From positions 1-7,127 of the forward strand of contig DQLO01000350.1 of NCBI GenBank assembly GCA_015660155.1: DNA of 7,127 nucleotides, written 5' to 3'. The notes below the pieces were generated by a model, which was given only the letters and a program-made list of their open reading frames with translations, was not told where the DNA came from and made no database searches. Both the position numbers and the translations under genes were made by a program. Of this stretch, positions 1-6,004 are shown in pieces. This DNA is from Verrucomicrobiota bacterium (GTDB lineage Bacteria; Verrucomicrobiota; Verrucomicrobiia; Limisphaerales; UBA1100). Position 1 is the stretch's first letter. The number at the start of each line of letters is the position of its first letter.

Positions 1-434
1 AGCTTACCAGCGGCGATGGCGCTGCCAGCTGTGGCGAGCATGGGGTCGATGACGAATACTTCAAAGCGGCCCAGGCGCGGCGGGAGTTTTTCCAAATACC
101 ATTCGGGTTGGAGGGTGGTTTCGTTGCGGGCAATGCCGAGGTAGCCGATGCGAGCTTCGGGGAGGATTAGGTCAGCGAGAGTGATGAGCCCTTGGCCGGC
201 GCGCAGGATGGGGACAAGCAGAATTTCCCGCGCGGGCACGGTGGCGGGCGCGGGGCCGAGCGGCGTCCGCACACGCTTTTTTTTCACGGCCAAATCAGCG
301 GTGGCTTCGTGCAGCAAATGCAGCCCGAGCTGGCCGAGGGCGCGGCGAAATTCGTGGTGCGGCGTGGTTTTATCGCGCAAGGTGGCGAGCCGTGCTTGCG
401 CGAGGGGATGCTGGATGAGGTGGACGTTTTTCAA
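1..434 (-). CDS. upp: Uracil phosphoribosyltransferase (3' end cut by the window edge)
   Basis: Pyrimidine salvage enzyme: it condenses uracil with PRPP to give UMP and pyrophosphate in the cytosol. The 144 visible codons read MKNVHLIQHP at the N-terminus, a close match to how family members begin. Further family blocks are VPILRAG (residues 74-80), a G-I-A-R-N-E-T-T-L-Q-P block (about 100-110), EKLP (115-118) and the PRPP-binding loop DPMLATAGS (130-138). The usual loop reads LATGGS, so residue 136 is Ala where Gly is expected. Family length is about 208 residues, so roughly 60 C-terminal residues, including the uracil-binding end, lie beyond position 1. The start is TTG at 434-432: it gives the expected N-terminus, and no in-frame ATG, GTG or TTG is seen in the stretch examined just upstream (to about 500). 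No Shine-Dalgarno sequence precedes it, and it begins 5 nt after the sppA stop, so translational coupling is likely. Identity is near certain; the exact start is less so. Confidence 0.93.
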   Translation of the reverse strand, partial: MKNVHLIQHPLAQARLATLRDKTTPHHEFRRALGQLGLHLLHEATADLAVKKKRVRTPLGPAPATVPAREILLVPILRAGQGLITLADLILPEARIGYLGIARNETTLQPEWYLEKLPPRLGRFEVFVIDPMLATAGSAIAAGK

Positions 435-439
435 AAAAA

Positions 440-1555
440 CTATTGGGCAAAAAGATGGGGCGCGATGTAGTACGGCAAACCGGGCCGAAGCGAAATGGGG
501 TTGAGGCCGAAGTCGACCTTCACGGTGCTGCCCGCGGGCGGGGTGCTGCTTTTGCCGAAGAGGCGGAAGATGCCCATGATGTCGACGGGCGGATCATGCC
601 GCACGAGGCGGGCGGTGTCTTCCGTGATGCCGGCGATATCTTCGGCGAGGCGGATGGCGGCATCGAGGTTGCCGAGCTTGTCGACCATTCCGAGCTCGAG
701 CGCCTGCGCGCCGGTGAGGATGCGGCCATCGGCGTAGTCCTTCCAATCGGCGACCAATTCCTTGGCGTGTTTGGTGTCGCGGTGGCCTTTTTTCTCGCGG
801 CCACTTTCGACGATGCCGGCGAATTGTTCGTAGGTGGAGTCGATGAAATCCTGCAGGATTTTTTTCTGTTCATCGCTGGTGGCCTCAGGCGGGTTGAAGG
901 GCGAAAGCATATCTTTGTTGGCGCCGCTCTTAAAGGTGACCGCTTGCACTCCGACTTTGTCCATCAGCCCGTGAAAATTGATGGACTGCATAATGACGCC
1001 GATGGAACCGGTGATGGTAAGTTTGTTGGCGACGATGAGCCGACACGGCGCGGCGACGTAATAGCCGCCGGACGCCGCCATGCCGCCCATCGAGGCGATG
1101 ACGGGTTTGCCGGTGTCGGCTTGGAACTCCACGATGGCGTTGTGGATTTCATCGGAGGCAAGCACTTCGCCGCCGGGAGAATCGATGCGAAGGACGACGG
1201 CTTTGATGCGTTCATCGCCGGCGGCGAGGTCAAGCTGCTTCTTGATGCGCGTCACCATGTTTTGCTCGGGGCTGAGGCCGTAGCTGGTGATGATGCCGGT
1301 GACCGGCACGATGGCGATGCGCTGCGCGGTTTCGCCACTGCGCACGATGGTTTCGGTGTAAAGATCGGTGGGCGCGGCCAGCGAATCCATCGCCTCGCTC
1401 ACGGAGGAAAGAAACCAGCCGCCCAGCAAAAACATCCCCGCCAGCGTGAAAAACAGGAACATCACCACCCAACGCCCCGCGCCGCTGGACCGGGGTTGAT
1501 GCTGCGGTCGCTGGGGCAAAACAGGTGGTGTAGTATCTCGATCATGGTCGCTCAT
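440..1555 (-). CDS. sppA: Signal peptide peptidase SppA, single-domain (36K) type
   Basis: Membrane-anchored serine protease of family S49 that degrades cleaved signal peptides and other membrane-embedded peptides. The product has 371 residues. The first 28 are hydrophilic and probably cytosolic, followed by one transmembrane segment (about 29-51) and the protease domain. Visible blocks are RIAIVPVTGIIT (79-90), LRIDSPGGEV (122-131), the nucleophile motif MAASGGYY with Ser162, and KSGANKD with Lys214. The Ser-Lys distance of 52 residues equals that of the Ser147/Lys199 dyad known for Bacillus subtilis SppA, which identifies the likely dyad. ADGRILTGAQALELGMVD (275-292) is the conserved C-terminal block. 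The length fits the short form with one S49 domain, not the duplicated 67K form of E. coli. ATG at 1555 is preferred over an in-frame TTG at 1591, which would add 12 residues of no family character. No strong ribosome binding site is visible. The gene is divergent from nusA and overlapped by nothing; upp follows directly. Confidence 0.93.
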   Translation of the reverse strand: MSDHDRDTTPPVLPQRPQHQPRSSGAGRWVVMFLFFTLAGMFLLGGWFLSSVSEAMDSLAAPTDLYTETIVRSGETAQRIAIVPVTGIITSYGLSPEQNMVTRIKKQLDLAAGDERIKAVVLRIDSPGGEVLASDEIHNAIVEFQADTGKPVIASMGGMAASGGYYVAAPCRLIVANKLTITGSIGVIMQSINFHGLMDKVGVQAVTFKSGANKDMLSPFNPPEATSDEQKKILQDFIDSTYEQFAGIVESGREKKGHRDTKHAKELVADWKDYADGRILTGAQALELGMVDKLGNLDAAIRLAEDIAGITEDTARLVRHDPPVDIMGIFRLFGKSSTPPAGSTVKVDFGLNPISLRPGLPYYIAPHLFAQ

Positions 1556-1606
1556 GCGGGCAAGCCTACCGCCCCACGCGCCTGCCCGCAAGCGGTTCGT
1601 TTCCCC

Positions 1607-1635
1607 TTGACGCTACCCTGCCCCGCGCCTACGCT
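1607..1635 (+). promoter_or_regulatory. Predicted sigma70-type promoter of the nusA operon
   Basis: A -35 box TTGACG (1607-1612; consensus TTGACA) is followed by an exact 17-nt spacer and a -10 box TACGCT (1630-1635; consensus TATAAT, keeping the strongly conserved T1, A2 and T6). The predicted transcription start is near 1642, which leaves a leader of about 117 nt before the nusA ATG. It is the best promoter I can find in the region, in the right orientation and place. The GC-rich -10 box makes it moderately rather than strongly convincing. Confidence 0.4.
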
Positions 1636-1644
1636 CCCCGCGAC

Positions 1645-1690
1645 AGGTAGGTTTTGGCTAATGGAGCCAGATGCGGCAAGTCGGTTTTAA
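1645..1690 (+). promoter_or_regulatory. Putative nusA-operon leader: hairpin and 9-codon leader ORF
   Basis: Just downstream of the predicted transcription start there is a purine-rich AGGTAGG (1645-1651), then ATG at 1661 opening a nine-codon frame (MEPDAASRF) that stops at TAA 1688-1690. A perfect 5-bp stem TGGCT/AGCCA (1655-1659 with 1665-1669, extendable by a G-T and a T-A pair) shows the ATG in its 5-nt loop. The stop codon lies in the loop of the next hairpin, the terminator. A ribosome ending translation at 1688-1690 would cover the terminator's 5' arm. Sequence and pairings are seen directly; translation and a regulatory role are inferred. Confidence 0.3.
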
Positions 1691-1703
1691 ACCGGCTTTT
1701 TTG
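1678..1703 (+). terminator. Intrinsic-terminator-like hairpin in the nusA leader (attenuator candidate)
   Basis: The arm at 1678-1686 pairs with 1690-1698 (AAGTCGG with CCGGCTT, one G-U pair, then TT with AA), closing on a 3-nt loop. It runs directly into six T residues (1697-1702). That is the form of a Rho-independent terminator on the plus strand; the reverse strand has no T-run after the stem, so it is not bidirectional. No plus-strand gene lies upstream in the window to be terminated, which points to attenuation of the nusA transcript. NusA is known to regulate its own operon through leader termination in Bacillus subtilis, which makes this role plausible here. The stem is only moderately GC-rich, so its efficiency is uncertain. 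Confidence 0.5.
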
Positions 1704-1758
1704 TTCCCCAAGTGGGGTCAAAGTGCCGGGCAACCCACCTGTGAAAGGCGCCAAATAT

Positions 1759-3237
1759 ATGGATAAAGGCATAAATAGCGCGGAGTTTTTGGCTCTGCTG
1801 GATTTTTACGAAAAAGAAAAAGGCATCAGCCGCGAGGCCCTCACCGAGGCCATTAACGAGGCTATCCTCGCCGCGGCAAAAAAAGCCGTGGGCGCCAGTC
1901 GCGATTTGCGGGTGGAGACGGATCCCAAGTCCGGCGAAATCCGCGCCTTCGCGCGGTTGTTGGTGGTGGACCGCGTGCAGAATGAGCAGGACGAGATTTC
2001 GCGCTTCGACGCGATGAAATATAAAGAAGACGCCAAGGCCGGCGACGAGATTGAAATGGAGGTGACGCCCACCGGTTTCGGCCGCATCGCCGCGCAGTAC
2101 GCCAACCAAAATCTCAAGCAATACATCCGGCGCGCCGAGAAGGCGCTCATCTTCGAGGAATTCAAAGACCGCACCGGCGACATCGTGCGCGGCACCGTCC
2201 GGCGATTCGAGCGCAGTGATGTGATCATTGACCTCGGCCGGTACGAGGCACTGCTGCCTAACCGCGAGCGGGTGCCGATTGAGGAATATCAACCGGGCGA
2301 GCAACTGCGTTGCTACGTGAAGGCCGTGGAAGAAACCGGACGCGGCCCGGAAATTATTCTCTCCCGCGCAGACCCGAATTTCGTCATCAAACTCTTCACG
2401 CAGGAAGTCACCGAGATCGCCGATGGCACGGTGGAAATTATCGCCATCGCCCGCGAGCCGGGCTGGCGCACCAAGCTCGCCGTGCATTCGGCCGATAACC
2501 GCGTGGATCCCGTGGGCGCGTGCGTGGGCTTGCGCGGCCAACGCGTAAAAAACATCGTGCGCGAGCTGAACAACGAAAAGGTGGACATCATCCACTGGAG
2601 CTCGGACATCAACATCTTTGTCGTCGAAGCCCTTAAGCCGGCGGAAATCAAGAGGCTCAAAATCAATGAGGCCGACAAACGCATCACGGTTTTCGTAAAC
2701 GAAGACCAGCTTTCGCTCGCCATCGGCAAGCGCGGCCAAAACGCGCGCCTCGCCCAAAAGCTCGTCGGCTGGCACATCGACATCGAGGCCGATAAGGTCG
2801 AGGTAGTTTCCTTCGACGACCAAGTCGCCACCGCCGTGGCGGCGATGAGCGCCCTGCCCGGCATCGACGATGCCCTCGCGCAAACGCTCGTCCAGAGCGG
2901 CTTCCATTCCGTGGCCGATTTGCAACAAGCCGAAGCTGCGGACCTCGCGGAAATCCCCGACCTCGCCCCGCACGCGGAAACGATTTTGGCCGCTCTCCAA
3001 GCCGGCGTGCCCGAAGCTGAAACAACCGAAACGGAAACCCCTGTTGAGGAAGAAGCTGCCGCTGAACCGGAGACCGCCGAAGAAACGGTTGTTGAAGAAA
3101 CTGAACCTGAAACGGAAGCCACCGAAGAACCTGCGGTTAAAAAAACCAAGCCCGAAGCGGAGTCCAACGAAGAAGCCGAACCCGCTGCTGACACCCCTGA
3201 ACCCTCCGACAACCCAGACAAAACCGAGACTGCTTAA
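1759..3237 (+). CDS. nusA: Transcription termination/antitermination protein NusA
   Basis: Cytosolic RNA polymerase-associated factor that promotes pausing, intrinsic termination and antitermination complexes. The protein has 492 residues. Domains in order: N-terminal RNA polymerase-binding domain (about 1-130, opening INSAEFLALLDFYEKEKGIS), S1 domain (about 137-202, with DIVRGTVRRF), KH1 (GLRG at 257-260), KH2 (GKRGQNARLAQKL, GKRG at 323-326) and a C-terminal helix-hairpin-helix segment (about 364-415, with ALPGIDDALAQTLVQSG). A Glu/Thr/Pro/Ala-rich acidic tail of about 75 residues (418-492) follows. ATG at 1759 is chosen because homology begins there. An in-frame GTG at 1741 is possible but adds only VKGAKY. 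AAAGG at 1743-1747 is a modest ribosome binding site, 11 nt upstream. It heads the operon, 8 nt before infB. The rimP gene commonly found just upstream is absent. Confidence 0.96.
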   Translation: MDKGINSAEFLALLDFYEKEKGISREALTEAINEAILAAAKKAVGASRDLRVETDPKSGEIRAFARLLVVDRVQNEQDEISRFDAMKYKEDAKAGDEIEMEVTPTGFGRIAAQYANQNLKQYIRRAEKALIFEEFKDRTGDIVRGTVRRFERSDVIIDLGRYEALLPNRERVPIEEYQPGEQLRCYVKAVEETGRGPEIILSRADPNFVIKLFTQEVTEIADGTVEIIAIAREPGWRTKLAVHSADNRVDPVGACVGLRGQRVKNIVRELNNEKVDIIHWSSDINIFVVEALKPAEIKRLKINEADKRITVFVNEDQLSLAIGKRGQNARLAQKLVGWHIDIEADKVEVVSFDDQVATAVAAMSALPGIDDALAQTLVQSGFHSVADLQQAEAADLAEIPDLAPHAETILAALQAGVPEAETTETETPVEEEAAAEPETAEETVVEETEPETEATEEPAVKKTKPEAESNEEAEPAADTPEPSDNPDKTETA

Positions 3238-3245
3238 AGCCACTT

Positions 3246-5597
3246 ATGCCCGTACGCATTTACGACATCGCCAAGAAACTGGGTATCCAGAGCAAAGAAG
3301 TGCTGGCCAAGGCCAATGCTCTCGGCATCGCCAATGCCCGGGTGGCGTCCAGCTCGCTCGATAAAATCACCGGCGAATATCTGGAACAGGAAATCGCCAA
3401 GGAACTCGCCCCCGCCAAAACCGAAACGGAAGCCGCCGCCGAAAAAGCCGAAGAAGCTAAACCGGTCGAGAGCGGCCCCGTGTTGATCGTTGCACCCGAA
3501 CCGGAACCGGAGCCAGAGCCGGCCGAGGAAGAATCGCCCGCCGAGACGGAAGAAGCAGAAGCGACGGAGGGAACTGCAGAAGCCCCAGCCGAAGAACCCG
3601 CCGCCGCTCCCGAACCGGAAGTACCGGCCGGACCGAAGGTCGGCGAAAAGATCGGCTTCATTGATTTGGGCAATATGCCCGTGCGCCGCGAAGCCCGCGG
3701 GCGGCGCGATAAACGGGACGACAAAAAGAAAGACGCCGCCAAGCCCGGCGACAAACGCCCCGCGCAACCGGCCAAGCCGCGCTATGTCGCCAAGCCCGAT
3801 GCGCCGGTCATCACGCTCAAGCCGCCGATTATGGTGCGCGAGCTAGCCGAGGCTATCAAACGAAAGCCTTTCCAGTTGATCGCCGATCTGATGCAGCTCG
3901 GCGTGTTCGCCAATGTTAACCAAGCCATTGACGAACCGACGGCCAAGCAGCTCTGCGCCAAAAACGGCTTTAGGTTCGAAGCCAAGAAACGCCAGCGCGA
4001 CGCCAGCGCTCCGCCTCCAATCCAAGAAAAGAAACTCGAGCTGGATCTCGACGACACCGAGGCCGATCTCAAACCCCGCCCGCCGGTCGTCGCCGTCATG
4101 GGCCACGTGGATCACGGCAAGACCACCCTGCTCGATTCCATCCGCAACGCCAACGTCGTCTCCGGCGAAGCCGGCGGCATCACCCAGCATATCGGCGCGT
4201 ACTCCATCGAGGTCCCCCACCCCGAGGATAAAAAACGCCTCGAACCCATTACCTTTCTCGACACCCCCGGCCACGCCGCCTTCAGCGCCATGCGCGCGCG
4301 CGGCGCGAATGTCACCGACCTTATCGTGCTCGTCATCGCCGCCGACGACGGCGTGATGCCGCAGACCATTGAATCCATCAACCACGCCAAAGCCTCCGGT
4401 GCTACTATTATAGTCGCGGTCAACAAATGTGACGTGCACGGCGCCAACCCAATGCGCGCGCGCGAGCAAATGAGCGAGCACGGCCTCTCCGCCGAGGATT
4501 GGGGCGGCGACACGCTTTTCGTCGACGTCTCCGCGCTCAAGGGCGAGGGCATCGACAAACTGCTCGATGCCATTTTGCTGCAAGCTGAACTGCTCGAGCT
4601 CAAGGCCAACCCCGACCGCCGCGCCGCTGGCAACGTGGTGGAAAGCGGCATGGAACCCGGCGGCCCCACCGCCACGGTGATCGTCCGCAAAGGCACGCTC
4701 AAGGTTGGCGACCTCGTAATTTGCGGACAGTACTACGGCAAAACCCGCGCGCTCATTAATGAAGAGGGCGAGCGAATGAAAACCGCCGGGCCGTCTTACG
4801 CCGTCAAGCTGCTCGGCCTCAATGGCGTGCCCGAAGCGGGTGATGATTTTCACGCAGTGGAAAACGAAAAAGCCGCGCGCGACCTCGCCGAGGAACGCGG
4901 CGCGGCCGCCCACAAACAACGGCTCGATGGCCGGGCTGCGAGCGTTACATTGGAAAACCTTTTTGACACCATCGAGGCCGCGACAGCCAAGACGCTCAAA
5001 GTCATCGTCAAGGCCGACACCCAAGGCTCCGCCGAGGCGATCGTCGACTCCCTCGGCAAAATTGAATCCGACAAGGTCAACCTTGAGGTCATCCATAGTG
5101 CCGTGGGCACGGTCAGCGAAAGCGACGTCAACCTCGCCGCTTCAGCCGGCGCGGTCATCCTCGGCTTCCACACCCGCGTGGACAAAGGCGCGCCGGACAT
5201 CGCCAAGCATCACGGCGTGCAAATCAAGCCGTACAAAATTATTTATGACTTGATCGACGAAGTGAAGGACGCCATGGCCGGCCTGCTTGATCCCTTGGAG
5301 AAACAAGTTGTCATCGGCACCGCTGAAGTGCGGCAGCTTTTCCCGCTTAGCAAAGGCGGCGTGGTTGCCGGTTGCATGGTCACCGATGGCCGAATTAATC
5401 GCGGCCAAGTCCGCGTGATGCGCAAGGACAAAGCGCTGCACACCGGCAAGGTCACCACCCTCAAGCGCTTTAAAGACAACGCCGATGTTGTGCGCTCCGG
5501 AATGGAATGCGGCATCCGCGTCGATGGCTTTGATGATTATCAGGAAGGCGATCTCATCCAGAGCATCACCACCGAACAAGTCGCCGCCACGCTTTAA
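3246..5597 (+). CDS. infB: Translation initiation factor IF-2
   Basis: Ribosome-dependent GTPase that places initiator fMet-tRNA in the 30S P site and promotes 50S joining. The product has 783 residues. The N-terminal IF2_N-type fold (1-50, starting MPVRIYDIAKKLGIQSKEVL) is followed by an acidic linker (about 57-128, with an EP repeat at 85-92), then a strongly basic stretch (147-183). A second IF2_N-like segment (about 193-245) precedes the GTPase domain. GTPase motifs are G1 GHVDHGKT (286-293), G2 region GGITQHIGAY (310-319), G3 DTPGH (339-343), G4 NKCD (393-396) and G5 SALKG (429-433). Beta-barrel domains II and IV and the C-terminal initiator-tRNA-binding part, ending DYQEGDLIQSI, are complete. 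It starts 8 nt after the nusA stop with only a weak AAAG upstream, which suggests translational coupling. It is complete and shows no sign of damage. Confidence 0.97.
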   Translation: MPVRIYDIAKKLGIQSKEVLAKANALGIANARVASSSLDKITGEYLEQEIAKELAPAKTETEAAAEKAEEAKPVESGPVLIVAPEPEPEPEPAEEESPAETEEAEATEGTAEAPAEEPAAAPEPEVPAGPKVGEKIGFIDLGNMPVRREARGRRDKRDDKKKDAAKPGDKRPAQPAKPRYVAKPDAPVITLKPPIMVRELAEAIKRKPFQLIADLMQLGVFANVNQAIDEPTAKQLCAKNGFRFEAKKRQRDASAPPPIQEKKLELDLDDTEADLKPRPPVVAVMGHVDHGKTTLLDSIRNANVVSGEAGGITQHIGAYSIEVPHPEDKKRLEPITFLDTPGHAAFSAMRARGANVTDLIVLVIAADDGVMPQTIESINHAKASGATIIVAVNKCDVHGANPMRAREQMSEHGLSAEDWGGDTLFVDVSALKGEGIDKLLDAILLQAELLELKANPDRRAAGNVVESGMEPGGPTATVIVRKGTLKVGDLVICGQYYGKTRALINEEGERMKTAGPSYAVKLLGLNGVPEAGDDFHAVENEKAARDLAEERGAAAHKQRLDGRAASVTLENLFDTIEAATAKTLKVIVKADTQGSAEAIVDSLGKIESDKVNLEVIHSAVGTVSESDVNLAASAGAVILGFHTRVDKGAPDIAKHHGVQIKPYKIIYDLIDEVKDAMAGLLDPLEKQVVIGTAEVRQLFPLSKGGVVAGCMVTDGRINRGQVRVMRKDKALHTGKVTTLKRFKDNADVVRSGMECGIRVDGFDDYQEGDLIQSITTEQVAATL
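3498..3521 (+). repeat. Short hexamer repeat coding an Glu-Pro run in IF-2
   Basis: Four consecutive Glu-Pro codon pairs (GAACCG twice, then GAGCCA and GAGCCG) encode residues 85-92 in the acidic linker of IF-2. Copies are imperfect at third positions, so the array looks old or selected at protein level rather than freshly expanded. Copy number could vary between strains without frame loss because the unit is 6 nt. Confidence 0.7.
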
Positions 5598-5608
5598 CCC
5601 CAGCAGCT

Positions 5609-6004
5609 ATGCCCTCGCTCCGCCAACGCCGCGTCCGCGAATTGCTCAAGCGCACCATTGGCGAAATCCTCCGGCGCGAGCTGGACTCCGAATCCTGCGG
5701 CATCATCACCGTCAACGATGTCGGCATGGCCAATGACCTTCATTCCGCGATGATCTTCGTCAGCGTGCTCGGCAGCGACGAACAAAAACGCACTGCCGCC
5801 AAGCGCCTCAAATCCGAACGCTCACGCCTCCAATATATGCTCGGCTGCGAAGTGGTGCTCAAGTACACCCCGCGCATTAAGTTCGAGCTGGACGACGCCA
5901 TCGAAGCGGGCAACCGCGTGATGTCCATCCTCGAAGAGATGGAGCAAACCCACCCCACCAAACCCACTGACTCCATCGATGGCGATGAGGAAGAAGACGA
6001 CTGA
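5609..6004 (+). CDS. rbfA: Ribosome-binding factor A
   Basis: KH-fold protein that binds the 30S subunit near the 5' helix of 16S rRNA and helps its late maturation. The protein has 131 residues. It begins MPSLRQRRVRELLKRTIGEI, matching the typical N-terminal helix (R-x-x-R-V-x-E-x-L-x-x-x-I-x-x-I-L). The C-terminal hallmark is LKYTPRIKFELDDAIEAGNR (about 84-103) followed by a short helix. The last 15-20 residues are an added acidic tail ending GDEEEDD. The start lies 11 nt after the infB stop; no Shine-Dalgarno sequence is visible in the gap, so coupling to infB translation is likely. The stop overlaps the next start codon by 1 nt. The placement directly after infB is standard in many bacteria. 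Confidence 0.95.
   Translation: MPSLRQRRVRELLKRTIGEILRRELDSESCGIITVNDVGMANDLHSAMIFVSVLGSDEQKRTAAKRLKSERSRLQYMLGCEVVLKYTPRIKFELDDAIEAGNRVMSILEEMEQTHPTKPTDSIDGDEEEDD

Larger units (their letters stand above)
1556..1758. other. Divergent intergenic region between sppA and nusA
   Basis: This is the only sizeable non-coding stretch in the window. On the plus strand it carries a predicted promoter, two or three small hairpins, a terminator-like element and the nusA ribosome binding region, all described separately. I looked for a minus-strand promoter for sppA and found no convincing -35/-10 pair. A frame in phase with nusA stays open upstream to a TTG at 1654, but the extra 35 residues resemble nothing at the start of NusA, so I treat it as untranslated leader. 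No tRNA gene, rimP or other gene is present here. Confidence 0.8.

Noticed and set aside
431..439. T-run between sppA and upp as an intrinsic terminator on the minus strand
   Set aside because: No GC-rich hairpin precedes the run, and upp starts within it.
443..1690. Long plus-strand open frame (415 codons) opposite sppA
   Set aside because: It is antisense to a clear SppA with intact catalytic motifs. The product is rich in Gly, Asp, Ala and His and shows no recognisable domain, as expected of antisense frames in GC-rich DNA.
1654..1758. Extended NusA start at TTG 1654 giving 35 extra residues
   Set aside because: The extension reads through the terminator-like hairpin and does not resemble NusA, whereas the ATG at 1759 begins the conserved N-terminal domain.
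1687..3243. Long minus-strand open frame (518 codons) and a second minus frame (2313-3221) opposite nusA
   Set aside because: NusA is complete with all domains on the other strand. The antisense products are Phe/Gly-rich or Ser/Ala-rich and low complexity, mirroring the acidic codons of the NusA tail.
2870..3364. Lys/Pro/Arg-rich frame spanning the nusA-infB junction in the +1 frame
   Set aside because: Its composition is just the frame-shifted reading of Glu/Pro codons. Both NusA and IF-2 read through intact, so neither a frameshift product nor a separate gene is needed.
3675..3677. Internal ATG in infB as a start for a short IF-2 isoform
   Set aside because: Short isoforms are known in E. 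coli, but no ribosome binding site precedes this ATG, so nothing in the sequence supports it.
4401..4413. AT-rich patch in infB resembling a -10 box (TACTAT/TATTAT) and containing a rare ATA codon
   Set aside because: No -35 box lies at proper spacing and the patch encodes conserved IF-2 residues just before NKCD. It is probably chance, although the codon use is unusual for the gene.
3843..5096. Minus-strand open frame (417 codons) opposite infB
   Set aside because: It is a shadow of the IF-2 GTPase region, with no motif of its own and no ribosome binding site.
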